Shown here piece after piece: positions 8,189-15,869 of a stretch of 44,097 nucleotides of DNA. The notes beneath the pieces were generated by a model. It was not told the DNA's origin and searched no databases. It saw only the letters and a list, made by a program, of their open reading frames with translations. The DNA comes from Oscillospiraceae bacterium (lineage in GTDB: Bacteria; Bacillota; Clostridia; Oscillospirales; Ruminococcaceae): the NCBI GenBank assembly GCA_020024285.1, contig JAHHTZ010000012.1, positions 1 through 44,097 of the forward strand, in the 5' to 3' direction. The translations under genes were made by a program, and so were the position numbers. Each line of letters begins with the position of its first letter. Within the stretch, counting starts at the first letter, position 1.

Positions 8189-10864
8189 TCACTCGCTCAT
8201 CAGACGCTGTGCCGAATCTATCGCAAGCTGAAAGCTCCAAACCGGAACCTTGTAGAAGCTCACCTTCCCTGCCGGATCGGTATAGCGCGCTATTGGCTGG
8301 TTCTTAAACAGCTCCAGCGTTTTGCCGTCGCTGTTTTCGATGCGTATCCCGTGAGATCGGTCCGTTTTTTCGTCGGTCGGGGTGAATGACATCGCCGGCA
8401 TCGATGCCATCAGGCGAAAGCTCTGGATGCGGTCGAGCTTTTGCGCCTCCTCCTCGTATGGGAGCGTGACCGAAACGTCGGAAAACTGCTCCAAAAAGAA
8501 ATTGTGGTCCGGCGCGGCGTTTTGTCCGCGGTAGCGGCTGTAGCCCTTGAGCAGCTCCATCACCTGTGCGTAGGTGGATTGTTTGATCCGGTAAACCGCC
8601 TCCGGACCCTCTGCGGTGTAGAACACGGCAATCGGCTGATCGCGATACAGATAGAGCATCTGCCCGCGGTCGGTGTTGATGCGGATGTAATGCCCGCTGC
8701 TCAGGTCGAACGGGGACGGGATGGAAACTCCCTCGATGCGCTGATATTCCGACCAGCCGAGATCCTCCACAAACATCTCGCAGAAGGTGTGTATCACAAG
8801 GCTGTACGTCAGCGCATCGGGCGATTCGCTTGCAAAGAGGTCGAGGGTGTTGTACAGGTTGTCAAATGGGGCGTAGCGATCATGGAGCGCCGGGTTCTGC
8901 TTCCAGCTTTGCACCTCGTGGATGCGCGCCAGCAGCTTGTCGTAGGTTTCCTTTGAAACATCGTAATAGATCGTATTTCCGGCAAAATCCTGATACAGCG
9001 CCTGATCGTGGTCCTTATAGAGGTAAAACTGCTCCATGTTGTCCGTCACAAGGCGGATAAAATGGCCGCTGATGCGCCAGTCGTAGGTCACAAGCGTCTG
9101 CTTTGGCTTTGCCTGCGTCATGCTCTCAAAGTCGAGCGCATCAAAGATGGAGCGAATCACCTTGCTGTCGACGGTATAGTAGCTTGCGCTCTGGTAGTCC
9201 TCGGTGGAATGAACGTCAAGCCCCGAAAACGACTGGCGAAACGGCGAAGCGTTTGAGGAGGACGGACGGGGACGCGGCTGAGATTGCGCTTGAGATTGCG
9301 TCTGCGGCTGCGGACGCGGCTGAGATTGCGGTTGAGATTGCGTCTGTGGCTGCGGACGCGGCTTGGGTTCCGGCTGAATCTGCGGCTGCGGACGCGGCTG
9401 TGGACGCGGCTGCGCGGGAGCAGCTTGGTTTAAGGGCACTTCGATCTCCGGCTCCCCATTGCCGTCGAGGTAGGAGAGGACGCGCTCGAACACATCGTGC
9501 GTCGTTTCATAGCGGCGGTCTTTCACGGTGCTCAGTGTCACCATCACGCGCTCCCCCTCGTATGGGATAAAGGAATATGTCACCTCGTCCTCCCCCTGCC
9601 GAAGGATAACCTCTGCAATCGTCCCGCCCGTCGGGGGATTGAGCACCTCTTCCTCGAACGGCTGGTCAAGCTCAAGCAGTATTGTTTGAAGCTCCTCGCA
9701 GTCCTCGCGGGAGAGGATGGCTTCCTTGCGCATGGATGTCATCGTGCGCTCGCACACGGCAATCGACACATCATTAAGGCTCTCGCATTCCTCCACCGTG
9801 AAGGGGACTTCTTCCAGCGGCTCGTCCGCCATCGGGATTTCCTCCTGCACTTGTCCGCAGGCGACGAACGCCCCCGACAGCACCACGAGCACCATCAGGA
9901 CAGCACCCAGCACCCAGCCCTTTACGGAGGATTCGCTGAGGATGGCATCAAAGCGGCGCTGCAATACCTTTTTGCCGCCCTGAAAGCCCGTGGAGAACAT
10001 CGGGGCCTTCCCCTTTTCGCGCTGCATGATATGGAGGATGGATTCGCAGTAGCAGCAGCGTTCCTCCTGCTCCATCTGTTTTACCACGGATTCGTCGCAG
10101 GTGATTTCGAGGTCGTTGTCCGCTTCGCGCACCATCCAGTAGATCATCGGGTTAAACCAGTGTACGCACTGAACCACCACCAGCAGCAGCTTATACCACA
10201 GGTCGCGGCGGCGAAAATGCGTCAGCTCGTGGCGCAGGATGACAAGCGCATCGTCCTCGCTGTACGCGCGATCCGAAAGGAGCAGAACAGGATGGAGCAG
10301 CCCCACCATCATCGGGCTTTTCACCCGGCGGCTGCATTGAAGCGGCGGCGGATTTTTGATGTTCTCCTCCCGGCACAGCTCATGGTAGAGCGCGAGGAGC
10401 GATTCATCCGTGACGGGATGGTTCCAGATGGCGGACTTTTTCTGATACTGAAGGTAGGATACTGCGTGGTAAAGTGCGGCGGTCACAGCGCCGAGCAGCC
10501 ACACCGCGCACAGCACCGTGCGAAGCGACGGGCGGCGAACCGGCGGGGAATACACGGGCAAAGCTTCGGGCGCGGTGCGATCGTCGGACAGCGGCGGAGC
10601 GTCGAAGGACTCCGCCTGAGGCGCCGGAGCTTCAGCCGGCGCTGCGGGCGATGCCGTGTGCTCCAGGCGCGGGAGCGTCACAAGCCCGTCGGAGGGCATC
10701 GCAAATTCAAACGGGAGCAGCAGCCGAACGCACAGCACAAGCCACACCCAATACCGCCACTTGGCGGAGCATTTCCTTGTCACGGGGATGAGCAAAAGCA
10801 TCAGCGCAAGGATGATGCCTGCCCCCAGAGAAAGGCGCAGCAGATTGACAAAAAGCTCCATCAT
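8189..10864 (-). CDS. BlaR1-type M56 sensor metalloprotease
   Basis: This 891-residue membrane protein has N-terminal helices at about 8-30, 36-52 and 115-135, then the M56 zinc-protease domain with HELTH at 212-216 and a distal Glu in DNDLEITCDESV (about 249-260). A further helix is at about 318-338. Family members sense a ligand outside and cleave the BlaI-type repressor inside. The extracellular part lacks any penicillin-binding SxxK/SxN module. After a Pro/Gln-rich linker there are three repeats of a roughly 90-residue unit (GHFIRLVTDN.., GHYIRINTDR.., SHGIRIENSD..), each followed by an L-(Y/F)-K-like stretch and a closing helix. The ligand is therefore probably not a beta-lactam. The start overlaps the blaI stop by ATGA, so the two are translationally coupled. 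A stop 26 bp from the recombination arm makes it the last gene of the element on this side. Confidence 0.87.
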   Translation of the reverse strand: MMELFVNLLRLSLGAGIILALMLLLIPVTRKCSAKWRYWVWLVLCVRLLLPFEFAMPSDGLVTLPRLEHTASPAAPAEAPAPQAESFDAPPLSDDRTAPEALPVYSPPVRRPSLRTVLCAVWLLGAVTAALYHAVSYLQYQKKSAIWNHPVTDESLLALYHELCREENIKNPPPLQCSRRVKSPMMVGLLHPVLLLSDRAYSEDDALVILRHELTHFRRRDLWYKLLLVVVQCVHWFNPMIYWMVREADNDLEITCDESVVKQMEQEERCCYCESILHIMQREKGKAPMFSTGFQGGKKVLQRRFDAILSESSVKGWVLGAVLMVLVVLSGAFVACGQVQEEIPMADEPLEEVPFTVEECESLNDVSIAVCERTMTSMRKEAILSREDCEELQTILLELDQPFEEEVLNPPTGGTIAEVILRQGEDEVTYSFIPYEGERVMVTLSTVKDRRYETTHDVFERVLSYLDGNGEPEIEVPLNQAAPAQPRPQPRPQPQIQPEPKPRPQPQTQSQPQSQPRPQPQTQSQAQSQPRPRPSSSNASPFRQSFSGLDVHSTEDYQSASYYTVDSKVIRSIFDALDFESMTQAKPKQTLVTYDWRISGHFIRLVTDNMEQFYLYKDHDQALYQDFAGNTIYYDVSKETYDKLLARIHEVQSWKQNPALHDRYAPFDNLYNTLDLFASESPDALTYSLVIHTFCEMFVEDLGWSEYQRIEGVSIPSPFDLSSGHYIRINTDRGQMLYLYRDQPIAVFYTAEGPEAVYRIKQSTYAQVMELLKGYSRYRGQNAAPDHNFFLEQFSDVSVTLPYEEEAQKLDRIQSFRLMASMPAMSFTPTDEKTDRSHGIRIENSDGKTLELFKNQPIARYTDPAGKVSFYKVPVWSFQLAIDSAQRLMSE
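9268..9414 (-). repeat. Tandem Pro/Gln-coding repeat in the blaR1-like gene
   Basis: Short units such as gcggctgcggacgcggctg and gagattgcg alternate, encoding a PRPQPQTQSQ-type linker that separates the protease module from the outer repeats. Such low-complexity DNA can expand or shrink by slippage. Confidence 0.8.
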
Positions 10865-11259
10865 TTTTTCTTCCCCCCTCTTGCTTCATTGAGAAATTCC
10901 TGCAATTCGTCGAGTTCCTCATCGTCGATGGTGTTGTTCTGATAAAGGTTTGCCACAAGGCTTGTCACAGAGCGTCCGCACAGACGCCCCAGGACCGAGC
11001 TGCTCTCTTCCTTTAAATATTGCTCCTCGCTGATGAGGGCGGTATAGCGGTTTGGCTGGCGTCTGCCCGCCGATTCGCAGGACAAAAACCCCTTCTCCAC
11101 AAGCCGCGAGAGGAACTTGAGGATGGTGGTCGGTCCCCATTTGTTTGGTTCACTCAGCTTTGCTTCCAGCTCGGGACGGGTGACGGGTCCGTCCGCTTCC
11201 CAGATAATGAGCATCAATTCCAGCTCGGAGTTTGGCAGGTGCATGATCTCCTGTTTCAT
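10861..11259 (-). CDS. BlaI/MecI-family winged-helix repressor
   Basis: This 132-residue protein has the family's N-terminal winged helix (LPNSELELMLIIWEADGPVTRPELEAKL.., wing near KGFLSCESAGRRQPNRY) and a C-terminal dimerisation helix pair ending in a lysine tail. It represses its own promoter until the partner M56 protease inactivates it. The start follows gaaggggga at suitable distance. The promoter upstream contains inverted repeats fitting an operator. The target set beyond this two-gene operon is not visible. Confidence 0.92.
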   Translation of the reverse strand: MKQEIMHLPNSELELMLIIWEADGPVTRPELEAKLSEPNKWGPTTILKFLSRLVEKGFLSCESAGRRQPNRYTALISEEQYLKEESSSVLGRLCGRSVTSLVANLYQNNTIDDEELDELQEFLNEARGGKKK

Positions 11260-11280
11260 GGCACTTCCCCCTTCTCTTTT

Positions 11281-11338
11281 GATTAGACATTTGGCGAATC
11301 TTTGGCTATATTCTACACTTGTCTAATCTAAATGTCAA
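11281..11338 (-). promoter_or_regulatory. blaI-like promoter with operator dyads
   Basis: On the minus strand TTGACA (11338-11333), 17 nt and TAGAAT (11315-11310). Inverted repeats gattagaca (11281-11289) / tgtctaatc (11320-11328) and gacattt (11286-11292) / aaatgtc (11330-11336) overlap the promoter, giving two likely repressor half-site pairs. Confidence 0.75.
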
Positions 11339-11638
11339 GCGCTTTTTCTGGAGGGTGCCAAATCCAAATATTCATAAATAATAATGTATAAATTATCAAA
11401 ATCCCCCGCTGCCTTCTTGCAAATATTACTGATATTTCCAATCAAATCGCGGCAAAAATTGGGGAATCTATGAGAGGGAGCTTCCAAAAGCATCCGAATC
11501 CTACGAAATATCGCAGGAAAATCCCGCCAATTTTCTCGAAAAGCGCTATTTTCTTCCCTCTCGATTAACCATTTTGCACAAGGAATCGCCCGTTTTTTCT
11601 TAGAATCCGTCGATTTTATCGAAGAAACGCTGCACCGA
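11339..11638. other. Divergent intergenic region without a gene
   Basis: This is AT-rich sequence between the divergent blaI-like and DUF969 promoters. No coding region or clear RNA structure is visible. Confidence 0.5.
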
Positions 11639-11667
11639 TTGCAATTTCTTGCATCAAATGGTATAAT
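11639..11667 (+). promoter_or_regulatory. Promoter of the DUF969-pcp operon
   Basis: TTGCAA (11639-11644), a 17-nt spacer and a perfect TATAAT (11662-11667). The leader is about 70 nt before the first gene. Confidence 0.85.
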
Positions 11668-11743
11668 CTTATCCAAGTGGAACGGCTTTTGGATGAAGAA
11701 GGGTGTCCACTGGGAAAAAAGAAAAGAAAAGGAAGTGTTTTTT

Positions 11744-12430
11744 ATGATTAGCTTGCTTGGCGTAGCCGTTGTAATCATCGGCTTTGCGCTCAAATTGGAG
11801 CCGATCGCAATTATCTTTGTGTCCGCCATCGTGACAGCGATCTGCGGTCAGATCCCGCCGATGGAGCTGCTGCAGCAGGTGGGGAGCACCTTCGTTGCAA
11901 ACCGCAACCAGCTCATCGCACTGATTCTGATGATGCTCACCGGTACCCTCGAGCGAAACGGTCTGAAGGAGGCCGGCGTCGAGCTCATCAAAAAGGCGCA
12001 GGGACTCACCTCCGGGATGCTGATGGCGGTTTGGGCAGTGGCGCACGAGCTCTTCATCATCTTTAAGATCCCGATCACCGGCGTACCGACCTACGTCCGC
12101 CCGATCCTGATGCCGATGACACTCGGCTGCATCGAGTCGAAGGGGCTCACCGTTCACCCCGAGCACGAGGAATCCATCAAGGCGCTCTACGGCAAGGACA
12201 GCAACATGGGTAACTTCTTCGGACAGTGCCTGTTTGCTGCAAACTCCTCCGTGCTGCTCATCCAGTCCACCATCGCAACCGTCGGGGTGGAAGTGGACGT
12301 TATGCAGATCGTGCGTGTTCAGATCCCGGTTGCCATCTTCGCGATGATCGTTGCTGTATCGCAGAACCTCATCACAGAAAAACACAACTACCAAAAATAC
12401 TACGGCAAAACCGCGTCTGCGCAGGAATAA
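11744..12430 (+). CDS. DUF969 membrane protein
   Basis: This 228-residue protein has about six hydrophobic helices and belongs to the DUF969 family, which nearly always occurs beside DUF979. The start at 11744 follows aaaggaag (11728-11735). The longer frame from 11639 begins inside the promoter and is rejected. It is the first gene of a five-gene operon with DUF979, a peptidase, pyroglutamyl peptidase and an effector-binding protein. The pair probably forms a membrane transporter or permease. The linked pcp suggests pyroglutamyl peptides or 5-oxoproline as cargo, but this is contextual inference. Confidence 0.88.
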   Translation: MISLLGVAVVIIGFALKLEPIAIIFVSAIVTAICGQIPPMELLQQVGSTFVANRNQLIALILMMLTGTLERNGLKEAGVELIKKAQGLTSGMLMAVWAVAHELFIIFKIPITGVPTYVRPILMPMTLGCIESKGLTVHPEHEESIKALYGKDSNMGNFFGQCLFAANSSVLLIQSTIATVGVEVDVMQIVRVQIPVAIFAMIVAVSQNLITEKHNYQKYYGKTASAQE

Positions 12431-12448
12431 CGGAAGGAGGAAGACAGA

Positions 12449-13405
12449 ATGTTTGAATTTTTTATCAACCCGGAGATCACCCTCTCCGCAAAGCTCATCG
12501 AAGTGATGTACCTGCTGTCTGGCTTCTTCTGCATGTACTGCGGTGTGCGCGCCATCCAGAAAAAGGATAACAAATACTTCCTGCCAACCGGTATTTTCTG
12601 GTTTGCGCTGGGGATCGTGGTTGCATTCGGTCAGTGGCTGCCGCCGATTGCAAGCGGCGTCATCGTGGCGATCATCTGCGTTCCTGCCGGACTTGGCATG
12701 GTAAAACGCGGCAGTCTTCAGGCTGCCCCGAAGGAAGTGCAGGTCAAAAACTTTAAGAAGATCGGTATGAAGCTGTTTATCCCGGCACTGGGCGCCGGCT
12801 TCTTCTCCATCATGATCTCCCTCTTCCTCAAGGGCTGGAGCTCCCTGCTCGGTTCCCTCTTTGCAACCATCTTCGGCATCATCCTGCTTGTCATCTGGAA
12901 CAAGGAGAACAAGCCGATGGTATTCTTGGAGGAAGGCAGACGCTTCCTTGACATGAGCGGTCCTACCTACATTATGCCGCTTTTGCTCTCCACCCTCGGT
13001 GCCATCTTCACAAAGGCAGGCGTAGGCGATGCATTCGCCTCCATTTTCAGCAAGATCATCCCGCAGAACAACATCTATATCGGCATCGTGGCTTATGCAC
13101 TGGGCATGGTGCTCTTCACGATGATCATGGGCAACGCCTTCGCTGCGATCACCGTAATGACGGTGGGTGTCGGTGTGCCGTTTGTTATCAACCTCGGCGG
13201 CGATCCGCTGTATATCATCACGCTCGCCATGACCTGCGGCTACTGCGGCACCTTGCTCACTCCAATGGCTGCAAACTTCAACATTGTTCCGGGCGTATAC
13301 CTCGAAATGAAGGACAAATACGGCATCATCAAGGCACAGATCATCCCTGCTGCCCTCATGCTCATCTTCCAGATCCTCTATATGTTCTTCGTTGTAACAT
13401 TCTAA
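12449..13405 (+). CDS. DUF979 membrane protein
   Basis: This 318-residue protein has about nine or ten predicted helices and is a DUF979 family member. It has a conserved MGNAFAAITVMTVGVGVPF stretch near residues 230-250 and TCGYCGTLLTPMAANFN near 270. It starts after ggaaggaggaag, 18 bp from the DUF969 stop. It is presumed to work with DUF969 as a two-part membrane system. No soluble binding protein or ATPase is encoded nearby, so a secondary carrier mechanism is more plausible than an ABC one. Confidence 0.88.
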   Translation: MFEFFINPEITLSAKLIEVMYLLSGFFCMYCGVRAIQKKDNKYFLPTGIFWFALGIVVAFGQWLPPIASGVIVAIICVPAGLGMVKRGSLQAAPKEVQVKNFKKIGMKLFIPALGAGFFSIMISLFLKGWSSLLGSLFATIFGIILLVIWNKENKPMVFLEEGRRFLDMSGPTYIMPLLLSTLGAIFTKAGVGDAFASIFSKIIPQNNIYIGIVAYALGMVLFTMIMGNAFAAITVMTVGVGVPFVINLGGDPLYIITLAMTCGYCGTLLTPMAANFNIVPGVYLEMKDKYGIIKAQIIPAALMLIFQILYMFFVVTF

Positions 13406-13419
13406 TTTGGTGGTGATCT

Positions 13420-14391
13420 ATTATCGCAATCTCACTCAATGAAGGCGCAAAAATCGTCATCGAGCGCTGGTGCGGTGTCCGGGAGGGCGAACAGGTCCTC
13501 CTTGTCACCGACGAACAGCACATCGACGAAGGGATGGCGCTGTGGCATGCAGCAGACCATGCCGGCGCATCCGCTGTGCTCGTCACCATCCCGCACCACT
13601 GCACGCAGGCAGGCGCACTGTTCGATTCGATGTATGAGCTGGCAGCGCGCCACGATGTCATCATCGGGGCGGCAGGGTCCTCCCTTGTATCCAACAAAAC
13701 GGTGCAGCGCGTCGTTAGGGAGGGCGGACGCTTTCTCTCCCTCCCCCTCTCGAGCAACGACGGAAACTCGGTGCTCACCTACGATTTTATGACAATGGAC
13801 CCGCAGGAAGCGGACGTTCTTTCGCAGAACATGCGCGCTGTCCTGCGCGGTGCAGATACCCTGCGCGTGACCACGCCCGCAGGGACCGACCTTACCTTCG
13901 GCAAGAAGGGACGTGCTCCGAACATTTTTCACGGTCTTGCCGATACACCGGGGAAAATCGGCTCGTCGAGCTTTGAAATCTATATCGGCATGGAGGAAAC
14001 AAAAACAAACGGTCACGCGGTGATCGACGGGTCCCTCGGCTATCTCGGGGTGCCCTCCTCCCCCATCCATGCAGAATATCGGGACGGGGTCCTTGTGGAA
14101 ATCGAGGACAGCGAAAGCGGACGAAAGCTGCGGGAATATATGGACGGATTTTCCGACCCCGGAATCTACGTTGCCGGAGAATTCGGCATCGGGCTCAACA
14201 AAAAATCCCGGTGCCGCGGCGCCTGCTACATCGAGGACGAATCCGCCTACGGCACATTCCACATCGGGATGGGGCGCAATCTTGCGCTGGGCGGCGTACA
14301 CGATGCCAAAGGGCACTTCGACCTCGTATTTTGCAAACCCACCATCTATGCCGATGGGGTCATCCTCATGAAAGACGGCAGCATTCAATAA
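13420..14391 (+). CDS. M29-type aminopeptidase-like protein, non-ATG start
   Basis: This protein of about 323 residues is similar to the aminopeptidase T (M29)/leucyl aminopeptidase-like family found beside pcp. The N-terminus ISLNEGAKIVIERWCGVREGEQVLLV is family-typical and in frame back to 13420. It includes a C-terminal EFGIGLNKKSR..IEDE..GTFHIGMG region matching the family's metal-binding part (Glu, His). There is no ATG, GTG or TTG in frame before conserved sequence. ATT at 13420 (or ATC at 13423) stands 6-9 nt after ggtggtgatc, a strong match to the anti-Shine-Dalgarno. The first ATG (13534) would delete about 38 conserved residues. Either a rare ATT start is used or a base is wrong here. 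Confidence 0.8.
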   Translation: MIAISLNEGAKIVIERWCGVREGEQVLLVTDEQHIDEGMALWHAADHAGASAVLVTIPHHCTQAGALFDSMYELAARHDVIIGAAGSSLVSNKTVQRVVREGGRFLSLPLSSNDGNSVLTYDFMTMDPQEADVLSQNMRAVLRGADTLRVTTPAGTDLTFGKKGRAPNIFHGLADTPGKIGSSSFEIYIGMEETKTNGHAVIDGSLGYLGVPSSPIHAEYRDGVLVEIEDSESGRKLREYMDGFSDPGIYVAGEFGIGLNKKSRCRGACYIEDESAYGTFHIGMGRNLALGGVHDAKGHFDLVFCKPTIYADGVILMKDGSIQ

Positions 14392-14410
14392 GAAAAGGAG
14401 CGTTTTTTGT

Positions 14411-15052
14411 ATGAAAGTTTTACTCACAGGTTTTCAGCCATTCGGAAAAGACACCATGAACCCTTCCTTTGAAGCGGTAAAGCTCGTACCGGATGAAATC
14501 CTCGGCGCACAGATCGTAAAAAAAGAGATCCCTGTTGTGTTCCGCAAGGGCGGTGCCGTGGTAGCACAGGCAGTCCGCGAGGAAAAACCGGACATCGTCA
14601 TCCTTGTCGGTCAGGCAGGCGGAAGAACCGCAATGTGCCCGGAGCGTGTTGCAATCAACATTGAGGACTGCGCGCCGAGCTTCCCCGACAACGAGGGCAA
14701 CGCGCCGCAGGGCGAAACCATCGCAGAGGACGGACCGGCTGCTTATTTCACCACGCTGCCCATCAAGGCCATGGTTCAGAAAATGCAGGAAAACGGCGTT
14801 CCGGCAATCGTTTCCAACACCGCAGGCACCTATGTGTGCAACGATCTGATGTACCACCTGCTGCACCTGCTGCACACCGAGTTCCCGAATGTGCGCGGCG
14901 GCTTCATCCATGTTCCGTATGCCACCGTGCAGAACTACCCAAAACAGCCGTCCATGACCATCGAGGAAATGGCAAAGGGGCTGCGCCTTTCCATTGAGGC
15001 GGCAATCGAGCATGAAAAAGACCTCAAGATCGCAGGCGGTGCAACACACTGA
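14411..15052 (+). CDS. pcp: Pyroglutamyl-peptidase I
   Basis: This 213-residue cytosolic cysteine peptidase (C15 family) removes N-terminal 5-oxoproline from peptides. The catalytic triad is visible: Glu in MCPERVAINIE (about 78), Cys in SNTAGTYVCNDLMY (about 141) and His in GGFIHVPY (about 165). The GQAGGR motif and the N-terminal LLTGFQPFG are typical. Length is normal. It starts 19 bp after the peptidase, with aaaaggag. Together with DUF969/DUF979 and the M29-like enzyme it suggests an import-and-degrade route for pyroglutamyl peptides feeding glutamate pools. Confidence 0.95.
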   Translation: MKVLLTGFQPFGKDTMNPSFEAVKLVPDEILGAQIVKKEIPVVFRKGGAVVAQAVREEKPDIVILVGQAGGRTAMCPERVAINIEDCAPSFPDNEGNAPQGETIAEDGPAAYFTTLPIKAMVQKMQENGVPAIVSNTAGTYVCNDLMYHLLHLLHTEFPNVRGGFIHVPYATVQNYPKQPSMTIEEMAKGLRLSIEAAIEHEKDLKIAGGATH

Positions 15053-15075
15053 TCGGCACCTTAGAGGAGGCTGTC

Positions 15076-15585
15076 ATGTTTTCGTTATTCAAAAAGAAAA
15101 AGGAGCTTTCGGTGCGGGTGCGCACCTTTGATGCGGCGCGCTACCTTGCAGGAATGCAGATCATCACCGACCGCCACGGCTACAAGCGGGACGTTTCGCA
15201 GCTTCAGCAGGAGTTTTATTCCAAGCGGGAAGCTTTGTGCGAGCGCACCGCACCGCGCGCGACCATGGTGCTGTTCGGGAATGAGGACAGCGACGGGAGG
15301 TTCTCCTATTTTATCGGGGATCTCGTCGATTCGCAGGCGCAGGAGGAGAGCTTCACCGTTGTGGAGCTTGCGCCGGGGGACTATGCCCATATCACCGTCG
15401 GCTTTAAGGTGCCAAACGACCTTGCCCTCTCCGTTGCCAAGCGCAAGCAGCAGTTTTACAGCCAGTGGCTGCCGGAATCGGGCTATCGGGTGCCTGATGC
15501 AGTCGAATCCATCGAGCTTTACGACCGCCGCAGCGAGATCGACCTCCCCTCCATCGACCTTGTTTTCCCGCTGGTGAAAGCGTAG
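15076..15585 (+). CDS. GyrI-like/effector-binding domain protein
   Basis: This 169-residue soluble protein resembles the GyrI-like (AraC-type effector binding) fold. It has repeated beta-alpha-beta-beta halves and segments FGNEDSDGRFSYFIGDLVD and FTVVELAPGDYAHITVGF that fit this ligand-binding domain. There is no DNA-binding region, so it is a stand-alone binder, possibly a small-molecule sequestering or hydrolysing protein. It starts after ggaggctgtc, 24 bp from pcp, and is last in the operon. Its last codons (PSIDLVFP..KA stop) are duplicated 273 bp downstream. Confidence 0.7.
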   Translation: MFSLFKKKKELSVRVRTFDAARYLAGMQIITDRHGYKRDVSQLQQEFYSKREALCERTAPRATMVLFGNEDSDGRFSYFIGDLVDSQAQEESFTVVELAPGDYAHITVGFKVPNDLALSVAKRKQQFYSQWLPESGYRVPDAVESIELYDRRSEIDLPSIDLVFPLVKA

Positions 15586-15595
15586 AATCCCATAA

Positions 15596-15625
15596 AAAAA
15601 GAACGCCTAACGGCGTTCTTTTTAT
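15596..15625. terminator. Bidirectional terminator
   Basis: aaaaagaacgcc / ggcgttcttttt around a taac loop, with A-run on the left and T-run on the right. It ends the pcp operon and can end the converging MFS transcript. Confidence 0.92.
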
Positions 15626-15655
15626 TTTGCCTGATAGCGCAGGGGGGTGGAATGA

Positions 15656-15815
15656 CGCAGGTGATTGCACCTGCCACAGGTGAACCTCCCACAGGTGATT
15701 GCACCTGCTACAGGTGGAGCCTGCCACAGGTGATTGTGCCTGCCACAGGTGAACCTGCCGCAGGAGAGCCTGCCGCAGGTGATTGTGCCTGCCGCAGGAA
15801 AACCTGCCACAGATA
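15656..15815. repeat. Degenerate 15/19-bp tandem repeat array
   Basis: About ten units of the form gccacaggtgaacct (15 bp) or gccacaggtgattgtgcct (19 bp) stand in a row between the two copies of the duplicated junction. Many units contain AGGTG..CACCT and can form small hairpins. No spacers are present, so it is not a CRISPR array. Confidence 0.85.
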
Positions 15816-15869
15816 CTCCCCCTCCATCGACCTCGTTTTCCCGCCAACAAAAGCGTAGGAACCACGCAT

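Noticed and set aside
8010..8240. 76-codon minus frame over the sigK C-terminal piece
   Set aside because: A different frame from sigK, running through the terminator; no ribosome site.
9497..10942. 481-codon plus-strand frame opposite the blaR1-like gene
   Set aside because: The minus-strand frame has clear M56 and BlaI families; the plus frame is a shadow rich in His/Arg.
15656..15815. Possible CRISPR array
   Set aside because: Units are contiguous, degenerate and without unique spacers; no cas genes.
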